Source: Ziziphus jujuba (Eukaryota; Streptophyta; Magnoliopsida; Rosales; Rhamnaceae). Taken from it: DNA of 64,000 nucleotides. The position numbers and the translations under genes were made by a program. The stretch spans positions 23,493,001 to 23,557,000 of the forward strand of contig NC_083390.1 in assembly GCF_031755915.1 (NCBI RefSeq), in the 5' to 3' direction. Positions 38,595-49,266 of this stretch are shown piece by piece. Numbering within the stretch: position 1 is the stretch's first letter; every line of letters begins with the position of its first letter. The notes beneath the pieces are model-generated. The model made no database searches, was not told where the DNA came from, and was given only the letters and a program-made list of their open reading frames with translations.

Positions 38595-38905
38595 CATTAT
38601 TATTATTTTTGCTAAAAATGGAGTTTCATAAACCAAAAAGGAGCAAGCAAACAAGCTTGCCAGGGATCAAAAGCTAGCACTGAAAAACCTGTCTCCTGAT
38701 CTATCTTTACGATAAAAGAATTACACATGCATTGAATAGGGAAGCACCCGTCTTTACAAAAAGAAATAACCCACTAGCTGAGGATATGAGCAACATGGTT
38801 GCCAGTTCTGGGAATCCAAGAGAAAGAATCAAAACCAAAAGAAATTGACAGCAAGCTAAAGCCATATAAACAAGCCTCTGCAGACCCTACTACATGCTCT
38901 TCTAA
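38595..38905 (-). mobile_element. 5'-truncated LINE fragment (RNase H end and 3' tail)
   Basis: On the minus strand, 38775-38845 translates as ISFGFDSFSWIPRTGNHVAH plus ILS and a stop. This resembles the C-terminal end of the RNase H domain found in plant LINE-type and RVT_3 proteins (form WIPRxGNxVAH). About 160 bases of untranslated sequence follow, and then an AAAATAATAATAATGATGG-type tail (38594-38611 on the plus strand). Unit B lacks it at the homologous position (60440-60500), so it inserted after the duplication. Confidence 0.6.
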
Positions 38906-39312
38906 ACATATACCAAAAACATATCACGTTATGGGACATGGCTATTTTCGTTTTTGCCTTTTTTTTTTTTTTTCTTTGGTAACAGGGACACGGCTTTTTC
39001 TTACATATATAAATATTATATTGGCCATGTTAGGCTTCCCTTCAGTCACGTGCTATTGCCTGCTTGTTTTGAATATTCTTTTTCCAAATAAACCACGAGG
39101 TCAACAAGATAAAAATAATCATATACATATGTTATATGTAATATATTTAAAAATAAAATTAGAAAATAATTATCAGCTATAAATAGAAGAGTTTAATGGC
39201 AGAAAAAAAAAAAAAAAAAAACCATCCAAGTAAGAGGTAGCTAAAGAGTAAAGAGTGAGTGGAAAAAAAAAAAAAAGTAAAAAGAAAAAAAGAAAAAAGA
39301 ATGATGATGTAC

Positions 39313-40602
39313 ATGGCTGCTAGAAAACCTGCCAAAGTTATAACATGGAGGGACTTGATCGGTGAGAAGGACTGGAAAGGTCTTTTGAACCCTCTGAAAC
39401 CTGAACTGGGCCAGGAGCTCAGTCACTACTGTAATTTGATCAGAGTCATCGAAAACTCCTTCCAGAGCAAAAAGGATTCGCCGTTGTTGGGGCTTCCCCA
39501 ACACAGCGAGAACGAACTCCTCACCATCGCCGATTTGTCAAATCACTACGTGGTGGAGAAATATTTGTATGCTTCAACCAAGAACATTAGGCCTGAGCAA
39601 GGCCATGATGATTACCCACTTGGACCGAAGTCCGGATACTCGAATTGGATCGGTTACACCAGCCGTAAGCACGGATCAAGGGACGGCCCATCTTGGTAGG
39701 AGGGAAATTGTTATCGCCATTAGAGGAACACTTAAGCACGAAGAGTGGTATCCAAAATTTTGCATGCGAAAGCCTTTTGATATATTTCATCAACATAAAA
39801 CTCTTAACCTTAAGTTGCAGGAAGGTCGGTACGACTATTATGTCACCGCGGATTCTCATGTGTCTGGCTACAATTAAACAAGTTTCAGAGACCAGGCATA
39901 CAGTTTCTCCATATAAGATTCTTATATGTTCCGGATAGCTTTTATCTATTTATTTATTTATTTTTAAAGTTTCTTCCTCTTCCAAAAAAAAAAAAAAAAA
40001 AAAAGTTTGAACCATCTTCTAAAAAATTGTTCAAATACCATCAGAAGCAGTTTTTCAGAACCTATTTATAACTAATTATTATTAATTTATTTCTTTTTCC
40101 AACGTTATATGATATAATGTCAATAAACTTTGCTTAGGAAATTTTATTTTTCCATAATGTGTTTCAGATTCTAGAAGTGGTGAAAGGGTTGGTGGCCAAA
40201 TACCAATCGGAGGAAAACCTCAGCATTGTAGTGACGGGGTTCAGCATGGGAGGTGCATTTGAGACGTTAATTGCAACAGATCTCGTCTACAACAGATATA
40301 ACAAGGCTGACGGCCGGGAAAATGCTATTCCGGTGACGGTATTTGCATTCGCCAACTCACCTCTTGGAAATAAAGATTTCTACAATGTGGCATCTAAGCT
40401 TGACGATCTTCACATTTTGCTTGTGAAACACGAAAGCGACGTAAACCCAGATAATCCAACCCAGAAAGACGATTACTATCATGTTGGAGAAAAGTTAATC
40501 GTCGAAATGGGTGTGCACGATTTGGACGTTTACAGCCTGGCCATTACTCAATCTCAACAGGTTGATCAGACTAGTCTCGCATCTATGTGCCCAGCAAAAT
40601 GA
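39313..40602 (+). pseudogene. Class-3 lipase / phospholipase A1-like pseudogene (copy A)
   Basis: This is homologous along its length to the intact copy at 60971-62280. The start region reads MAARKPAKVITWRDLIGEKD (ATG 39313; further in-frame ATGs from 39301). Three lesions separate it from copy B. There is a one-base insertion near 39660, after which the protein continues in another frame (STDQGTAHLGRREIVIAIRG). The codon matching CGT has become TAA at 39876-39878 (SGYN stop). The exon 1 donor has changed from GT to GC (ACCAG|GCATA at 39895). Exon 2 (40168-40602) is open and keeps VVTGFSMGGAF, KHESDVNPD and MGVHDLDVYS. It probably makes no full protein. Confidence 0.85.
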
Positions 40603-40758
40603 TTGACATATCATTGGTGGTGATGGTGATGATGATAATTGATGATCAAATTATTATCTACATTTATCAGTAAGTTTAATTTTATATTATGATTTTGTCA
40701 TTTGTGAAAAACAAGGTGCACGGCTAGGAAATTTATATGTCATGCATCCTTGGGGAGA
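40603..40758. other. 3' flank of lipase copy A up to the retroelement junction
   Basis: Alignment with 62281-62440 of unit B (TTATATTATG, TTTGTCATTTGTGA, CCTTGGGGAG) stops near 40758, where LTR sequence begins. Confidence 0.6.
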
Positions 40759-41929
40759 TAATACAATGACCGACAAGGAAGTAATACAGGATGGAGAGGA
40801 AAAAGGAAAGGAGATGCTCCTCGGACTTTCGGCAATGAACTGAGACGTCGGGCTCGCCCCGGATGATCGACGTCATCCAACCTGGACCTAGGGGAATGGA
40901 ATTTAAAAATATAAGATGCTAATCATCTCAGTGAGTGACCCTATCTACTATACAATTGTCAGGACCCGTCCAGAATTCCTTCCTGGAACCCTAGACAAGT
41001 CTTGATCCCAGGGAAATACCACCGAACCTTCCAACGGAAAATCCGGCAGCACCTCCCCTAAGGGTAGAACTTACCACAAATTTTCTGCACTGAAAACACA
41101 CTTCTATAAACATCTCGTTATTCCTCCCACAAAACTACAAAATTGATTCCACAACTTTACAGCACTCCAAAGAATAGTAGCAACTCAGTGCATAAATAAT
41201 AACTACACGTCCAATACAGTATACAGAGCATTATACAATAAATGTAGAATTTATACAATGACAGATAAGAAGTAATACAAGATGGAGAGGAAAAAGGGAA
41301 GAAATACTTGTTGGACTTTCGGCAACGAACTGAGACGTCGGGCTCGTCCGGACAATCAACATCTCCCAACCTGGACCTAGGGGAACGGAATTTAAAAACG
41401 TGAGATGCTAATCATCTCAGTGAGTGACCCTATCTACTGAACACCTTTAATATTAATAATATAACAATGAAAGGAATTTAATTAATATCAACAATTAAAT
41501 AAATAAATAATAATAACAATTGAAGTAATATTTTCTCTCAAAACCATCACTATTCACTCCGTTGGAAATATTCCCCTTTTAAAACATTTTCACAAAACCT
41601 GATATTCGTACTTCCCGAAAACCAAGGGATCAAATAATTTAATAAACAACAATTAAATAAATAAATACCCCAAATATAAATAAAATGTAATAAATTATAA
41701 TAAATAATTTTTGTACTCTTTGGGGTTTGAAATTTCTATCCGAAAAATTTGTACTTGACGCACCACACCATATACCAGTGATGCCCTCCGATACCCAGCG
41801 TCCCGAGCACCGACTGGCGGGGAGATTAAAGAGAGAAACTTGCAAACGGCACTTCGGCGTCCCGACAGTACCGCTGCTGAAACTGTCATCTCGGCCAAGG
41901 ATGGGGGCGGCTATGTGCACTATATCAAA

Positions 41930-44820
41930 TGTAACACCCCGTCCCGAATCGCACCGGAATCCGTGCACGTTGACCGAGGTTGACCGTTGACCGTTGACCG
42001 AAGGGGTCAAAAGTTGACTTTTTGACTCGGTGGGAATTTTGAGTTGACCAGGGTACCGTGGCGAAGTGCACGATGCCACGAGTTCGTAGACTGGTAGCAC
42101 GTCGAAAACGGAGCTACGGTTTGAAAGTTATGGACGAAACAAGTTGCGGTCCAAACTGTCCAAGGGGTGCCGGAGTTGACTTTTTGTTTATGGGGAATTG
42201 AGCTTTGACTCATGCATGGTTGTGAAGTGCTCGTCGATACGAGTTCACAGACTAGCGGCACGCTCAAAACGGACATCCGGTTAAAAAGTTATGGACGTTT
42301 GAAGTTTACCGGATACCGTATTATTTTAATGTTTTTGGGTCGTGAACAGTGAAATGCCACGTGTCAGCTTCTGAGTGGTCCACGTGGCATGAACAGTGTC
42401 ATGCAGGGTTTTAATTTTGAAAAACTCTCGGGGAAGAGAGAGAAAGAGAGAGAAGAGAGAGAAAGAGAGAGAGGAGAGAGAAAGAGAGAGAGAGGACCCG
42501 CCGGCCGCCGGCCATTTTCACGTTTTTCCGGCCTAGTTACTGTACACGCGCCGACCAGCCAGATTGCCCACCTCATTTCCGGCAAAACCTCCAAATTTCA
42601 CGGCGAACGGCCGCCGGACGCGCCCGGATCGGACGTCCGAAGTTTGGCGGCGATTTTTCCCCTCCACCGCCGGCGACCGCGAATCGGCACTATTCCGGCC
42701 GATATACAGTACACGCGCCATACACCCAGCATCCTCTCCTCAAGTCCGGCCTACCCACCAAAAATCACGGCCATCGGACCACCGACGCGCCGGGATCGGA
42801 GCCTGTTCCGGCGACGGTTGCCGGTGACGTGGCGGCCCGCCGGAAATTACTGTTCCGGCGAGTACCCCGAAAATTCCGGCCAGCTCCAGTCCGCAGTGTT
42901 CGACCTCCTGAACCCAAATCCGACTTCCGTTTCCACCAATTCGCGACGGTTTGGGAGAATTGCGGAGCCGAAACCCGAAAAGCTTCCCGATAAAATTCAA
43001 ACCCCGTCGGGTACGATCATCGAAAATTAAGACCGGATCTGTGATTAGCATCACTCGAGCTTCGATTCGGTATATGATTCGTAAATTTTAGTTATCGTTT
43101 GTGTTTTGACCCCCCGGGTACCGGGTATTATTTACCCGAATAAAATATTAATTTATTTGACTGTCTGTGAATTTTGTTCTAGGAGCACCGGTGAGTCGTA
43201 GAATTGATCCCGTAGTGGATCATGGGTTAATTGCGTGCTCCAGGTGAGTGACCCACCTTCAAATTAATTTTGGAGAATTTAATTGATGAATATATTATGT
43301 GTGAATTAAATATTTGGAATTTAATTTCTATGTGCCAAATATTTATTGAATTTATTGTAGAATTATTTATGAATTTATTGGATTTAAGAAAATGCGAATT
43401 CTACAATTTATGCCATGTGGAATTATTTTATGGTTTTGAGGATTTTGAAATTGGTGTGGTTTTAATGGTAAATTGGGCACGATTTGAATTTCAAATATTT
43501 CAAGGAAAATATTTGGTTATGTTGGTGATTTCAATTTTTATAAAATATGCCCATGAAATATTATGAGATTTGATTATGAGATTTTGAGCATTATTTATGC
43601 TATTGGGAAAATGTGGATATTTGAATTGATGGATTTGAAAGTTGGTGGATTTGAAAATCATGAAATTTATGGCATTGATTACAAAGAAATTGTGGGAAAA
43701 TTCCCGGTTCAAGCGGATGGATTATGCCTGCTATGTTTATGAAAAATGTGAAATTTGTTTTATAATTTAAATTGTGGATTTTATGATTTTTAGATGCACC
43801 GTGCACGTACTGGTGTTCTGATTATGTGATATGGTATATGTGATATGGTTAGTGTGCACACGGTTGTGATTAGCGCGCAGGTGGGTGTGAGTAGTGCGCG
43901 GTTGATATTATGAGGGTGTCCTGTGGATGCCATCGGAGAGGGCGGCCACCCCCCATTGGCCGGGACACCAGGTTAGCAGCGGCGCAGTGGGACGCCACGC
44001 GACCGTATGCCGGTTTCTTTCTATAACCTCATGTCTGGCGGTACCTTGGGACGCTGGGTACTGTTGGCGCCACTGGTATATAGTGGGTGCATCAAATGAT
44101 TTTCAGAACTGTGTTTTAAAAATAAAATGTTTGGAAACTGAATTAGAATTAAAAATATAATTGTTACCGCTTCTGGTATTTAATTGATGTCTTGGTTTTC
44201 GGGAAATATGAATAAAGGGTTTTGTGAAAATGTTTTAAAAGGGAAACCTTTCCAACTGAGAGAATTGTAAGGGTTTTGAGAGAAATTATTATTTCCAAAT
44301 AATTATTATTTATATACCTATTACCGTGGTATGATAGTGTAGAGTAGTAGGGTCGCTCACTGAGATGATTAGCATCTCACACTCTTAAATTCCGTTCCTC
44401 TAGGTACCAGGTTGTCGGTGTTCACTCGGAGCGGACTTGATCTTCCTCGCTGTATTTGTTCGCGCAGTACCTTGTTCTTCTTTTACTGCAGTTGTAATAT
44501 TTCTTTCACTTTTGCTGTATTCTATATTTTGTAGTACTTCATAAAGCTCTGTATACTGTATGGGACACTTATGTATTTGTATTGCACTGGATTACTGTAT
44601 TTTTATTTTGGAGTGCTGAAATTTGTGGAACCAGTTCGTCGTACTGTGGGAGGAATAAGGGAACAATTATAGAAGTGTGTTTTAAGTGCAGGAAATTTTG
44701 TGGTAAGTCCATCCCTTAGGGGAGGTTCTGCCGGATCTTCCACAGAAGGGTCCGGTAGGGTTTCCCTGGGATCAGGGCTTGTCTAGGGTTCCGGTGGGGA
44801 ACTTTGGACGGGTCCTGACA
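41930..44820 (+). mobile_element. Solo gypsy-type LTR nested in the left LTR
   Basis: It runs TGTAACACCCCGTCCC to GGACGGGTCCTGACA, 2.89 kb, and is flanked by the direct repeat TCAAA (41925-41929 and 44821-44825). The sister LTR at 50221-50235 reads ACTATATCAAACCTGCCTG without interruption, which is the empty site. It is closest to subfamily A but lies in the opposite orientation. No PBS or internal sequence is attached, as expected after recombination between the two LTRs of a former full element. Confidence 0.92.
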
Positions 44821-46707
44821 TCAAACCTGCCTGCCCACGGACCAATGGCAACTCACGGGAGACATAATACTTGCGCGCTATATATACCAGAACACCAATA
44901 CTGTATGAGTGCGTCTAAAATAATTATTCAATCAAACGTACCGTTCTTTCCAAAATTACCGTGAGAAATATACCCATTTTCACATTTACCATCCCACATA
45001 TTTTCATTTAACAAACCCGGTACGAAAACATCGATAACCAATAACCAATAAAAATAATTTTTCTCGCAACACGCGGTTCAACAAATATTGTACCACGGGC
45101 ATAATTATAAAATTAAACCACCAAATTAAACAAATAATTTTCTTAAAATATTCAAACCAATTATGCCCAAAAATAATATAAAATCCAGACACAATTAATT
45201 ACTGAAAATACTTGCTCATGTGTAATAAATATCATTTAATCACAATAAAATAATAATCGAGAATTTCTTAATGACCCCATAATTCCATTTAGCACCAATG
45301 GATAAATATATATAAAATAATATTTTTTCCGATTATATTTAAAGTACACCACATGAGCATAACTACAGATATCAAATTAACACGACATAAATATAATTAA
45401 TTACCCCAAAAATATTTTCAAAGGTGGGTCACTCACCTGGAGCACGCAATTAATCCAAGATCCACCATGGGATCAATTCCACGACTCACCCGTGCTCCTA
45501 GAACACAATTCACACACAGTCAAATAAATTAATATTTTATTCGAGTAAATAATACCCGGTACCCGGGGGGTCTAACACAAATGTTAACCAAAATTGTCGA
45601 ATAATATATCGAATCGAAGCTTGTGGAACGAGGATCGCATTACCGGTCTCCATTGACCCCAATTCCGCCGGAGGTGGCTGGAAAGCTTCGGCCCGTTTTG
45701 ATTCCTTCGCATCTCACAAACCACTTCGAATTTTGGAAATTGGAGTCCATATTTGAACTCAGAGGACCCAAAATATTGGCAATTTGGACTGGGCTGGCCG
45801 GAATACGGCGGAATCACCGGAAAAAATTCAACTCGCCGCCGCGACTTCACCGGCCCGATCTGGGCGCGTCGCCGGCCGACCGGTCGCCAAATTTGGCTGG
45901 TGAGCTCGTCGGCGTGTGGTCTTGGATGGTGGCCGGCGCGTGTAGCTTATGGTGGCCGGAGAAAGATAAACACGGGAGAGAGAGACGGCCGGTGGGAGAG
46001 AAAATGAAAGAGAAGGAAGAAGAAGGAGGAAGAAGAAGAAGAAGAAAGAAAAAGAATTCCTCCCGTGTCCCTGCCCCTTTTTCCCCACGTGGGGAGAAGA
46101 AAAGAAAAAGAAAAAGAAAAAGAAAAAGGAAAATAAAATAAAATAAAAATAATTAAATAATATTAAAAATAATATTATTATATAAAACAACAATAATAAA
46201 ATAATAATTTGGTATTAACCGTGGTTGACATGTGGCATCTCAACATGGTGACACATGGTCACATTTATTAAGTCACACATGGCACATCGTTACGCGTTTA
46301 GAAAATAATATTAAAATAATACAGTATTTGAAAAACTCTACAGGTCCATAACTTTCAAACCACATGTCCAAATCGGACGTGCCGCTAGTCTACGGACTCG
46401 TATCGACGAAAAATTTACAACCATGCATGAGTCAAAGCTCAACTTTGCATGAATAAAAAGTCAACTCCGGCACCCTTGGACAGTTTGGACCTCAACTTGT
46501 TTTGCTCATATCTTTCAAACCGTAGCTCTGTTTTCGACGTGCTACTAGTCTACGAACTCGTGCCAACATGTACTTCGTACCGGTACCTCAGTCAACCTAG
46601 AATTCCAACCGGAACAAAAAGTCAACTTTTGACCCCTTCGGTCAACAGTCAACGGTCAACGATCAAGGTTGGAAAATTTCTGTTGTACTTTGGGACGGGG
46701 TGTTACA

Positions 46708-46720
46708 ATCTTCCCCCCTT
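46708..46720 (-). other. Polypurine tract of the gypsy element
   Basis: On the minus strand AAGGGGGGAAGAT lies directly before the 3' LTR start TGTAACACC. This is the usual plus-strand priming site of such elements. Confidence 0.85.
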
Positions 46721-46721
46721 A

Positions 46722-49254
46722 CAAAAAATTTCATCCTCGAAATTTCTTACGTCGCTGAAACGCATAAGAATATCAGTCGCGGATTTGTGCCTTGAGCTTC
46801 CACGTCGCTTCCTCGACTAGGTTAATTCACCACGAGACTTTTGATCCGAGAAAATAGTTTTATTGACCCATACGCTTTCTTCATTATTTAAAACCTGTCT
46901 TAGTCGCTCCTTACACGACCGGTCTTTGATGTCCTTTCGTAGCAACAATACGTGAATTACACTGCATGCCGATGTCTGCTTTCCCGGAAGTACTAACTTG
47001 CATGCCACAAAACCAATTCTTCCAATAACCTCGTAGAAACTAAGGTATTGAGAACTTGGCTCTCTCTGTCAACCAAAGCGTATGACTCTCTTCTACGGAG
47101 ATAATTTCAAAAAACTCAATCTCGAACTTCGAATTCAAGATCTTTTCCACGCACGTCAGCTTAACTCATTTGTCGATTCCTGAGTGGTCTTCAAACTCTC
47201 TTGGATGACCTTCACCTTATTCATAGCCCTCCGTAGGTGTTCGCATCCAATTCATGTTAGTCGTCGTGCGGTGCCTCTTTTTACCTACTTCACTCCAATA
47301 CAGTGGGGTTCGACACTGCCTTCCATGTAGAATCTCATACGAAGACACCTCGATGCTCGCTTGGTGGCTAATATCGTAACGAATCCTGTCGATGGAAATT
47401 GCTCAATCCAGCTCCTTTCAACATTGCATAATGCACGGTCTCAATATAACTTCCAAGTGTGAATTCTGCACTTTGCTTGTCCATTGTCCTATGGTGAAAG
47501 GCGATGCAGTCGTTAAGTCTCGCTCCCAGTGTATCTGGTAACCTTCATCATAGTCTTGAAGTAAAGCTTGAATCTCAAACAGTCATGATGGCGATTGATG
47601 CTCTATACAGACTCATAATACGCTTTACGAACAGCTTGGCAAACTTGTTTCAGTAAGAACCACTCTCGTACCAGGAAAAAGTGCGCTAACATTTCTACTT
47701 CCCGCTTCCACTTGTCGGCAGCTTAACTTAGCAAGTATAATAGAGACCTCATCTACAATCACTACACTACCATCACGCCTAATAGTGAATTTGAACTTTC
47801 CTCTTGTGCAACTTTCTTCTCATGCCGACTAATTAAGGATATTCAAACTAGTCCACAAGAACACAATTTGCAAGTCTTAGTCATAGTCGAACGCTAACCA
47901 TAAAGTGCTTCTTCTTTTTGTGAACGATAGTTTAAGCACAAAATCCACGTTTACATCTCCCCACCCGACACGGAAATGGGCAAAGATTGAAACTACCTCA
48001 ACATCTCTATTCCCCACTTTTACTTGTCGGTGACTCAAGTACCTTTATTCAAATCCTTCAACTTCCTTTATCGTGCCAAACCATAATGTCATCTAGTGAG
48101 CATTCCATACATCTTTGTACCCTTGGGGTGTATCGTATACATCGAATCACGTGCTTCCTTTAGGATCTCCTTTTTGAACTCAACGATATCCTATTTTAGA
48201 TTCTCAATTAGCGATACTTAACCCTTAAGTCGCTCTCGGAAAAACCATAACATAAAACAAATAATAAAATATATTTTTCAAATATACCACCAACATAAAA
48301 TATGCACAATTTACCAACCCAAATTAAATTTCCAAACTTCTTCAAAAATCAAAATATAATTTATGAAATTTACTAATTAAATCAATGAAATAGTAAATAA
48401 TACGAAAATTTGTTTAAAATACCTTAACTTGCATAGGCAATTGTTAAAACTCCACATTGGAACAACAATAAAAACACGAATAAATGCAAAAAATCATATA
48501 TTAAAATCCATAGCATAAAATAAAATATGCACGCTTGTAATGGAGGTACGTATGATACCTTCTAACATGCTACGTGATCCATGATTCCAACTGTCGCCGA
48601 CATGCTGCTACCAATACAAACCAGGGTGGTTGCCTATATTGGCCGTCCGATCCCCTAGACTTGTAGGCAACATGATTATGGGGCTAGCTCTACATGGACC
48701 ACATTGGTTCGCCGCCTCCGTATGGTGCAGTATAATATCAAACAATATAACATACAAATACATGTACAAACATAAACAAAAAAAAAAATACTTGAATAAA
48801 ATACCCTTAAATTTCAAATATCACTTTGAAAAGTATTTAATTTTTAATAATCGATCGGAAAAATATTTTGACACCTTGAAATTGATCGACACCCATTCGT
48901 ACTTGACAACAAGTATCGATTTATGGGTAATGACCTTGCTAAATCGTTGATAGCCGATACACACCCTTAGGCAATCATCATTCTTCTCCATGAACGAAAC
49001 GGATACCATTCACGATGACAAGCTTGACCTTCAAAAAGAAAAGGCAATCCTCGACCATCAACTAGGCCATAGGAATTCCCCGTTAGGCTAGATGATTCTA
49101 ATTGACACCCTCGAAGATTAGAGTTATTCAAACTCGAGCAACGAATTTGCTTCGAGACAAATGGAAAGAACGCTTTAAAACGGAAAAAATGAGAGAATAG
49201 ACACGGATGGGATACACAACAATGCACAGTCCTTTAGGAATACTAGAACCTAGA
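46722..49254 (-). pseudogene. Decayed internal domain of the gypsy element (pol remnants)
   Basis: Minus-strand fragments in gypsy order are an integrase stretch near 47285-47352 with the EILHGRQCRTPLYW motif, a basic stretch HVLLLRKDIKDRSCKERLRQ near 46880-46960, and VEEATWKLKAQIRD near 46775-46816. Stops and frameshifts are dense. From about 47500 to 49250 I see no recognisable protein. A more GC-rich patch at 48600-48730 is unexplained. Confidence 0.65.
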
Positions 49255-49266
49255 GCTCTGATACCA
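49255..49266 (-). other. Primer-binding site, initiator tRNA-Met
   Basis: On the minus strand TGGTATCAGAGC follows the LTR end (CCTGACA) after a two-base spacer. It is complementary to the 3' end of plant initiator tRNA-Met. It fixes the orientation and the LTR border. Confidence 0.9.

Larger units (their letters stand above)
34499..39300. repeat. Segmental tandem duplication, unit A, first part (gene-free portion)
   Basis: From the PPR stop codon on, this stretch aligns with 56560-60960. Examples are TTAAGTTTGTTTAAGCTTCT (34502 and 56574), GTGAGTTAATGAAGT (35058 and 57119) and the 42-base identical block at 35495-35536. It is AT-rich with no convincing gene. Within it lie a 49-bp tandem repeat, two local duplications of about 0.4-0.5 kb and a LINE fragment, all listed separately. 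Confidence 0.8.

Noticed and set aside
42389..43030. 213-residue ORF starting in a GA repeat
   Set aside because: It lies inside the solo LTR and reflects GC-rich composition; no known motif.
45623..46141. 172-residue plus-strand ORF, with sister ORFs at 51032-51569 and 53686-54189
   Set aside because: They are LTR sequence in the antisense direction, ending in Lys/Arg from AAG repeats, with unequal frames between sister LTRs.
49255..49266. Possible tRNA gene 3' end
   Set aside because: It is a 12-base match to the initiator tRNA end at an LTR border, so it is a primer-binding site and not a tRNA gene.
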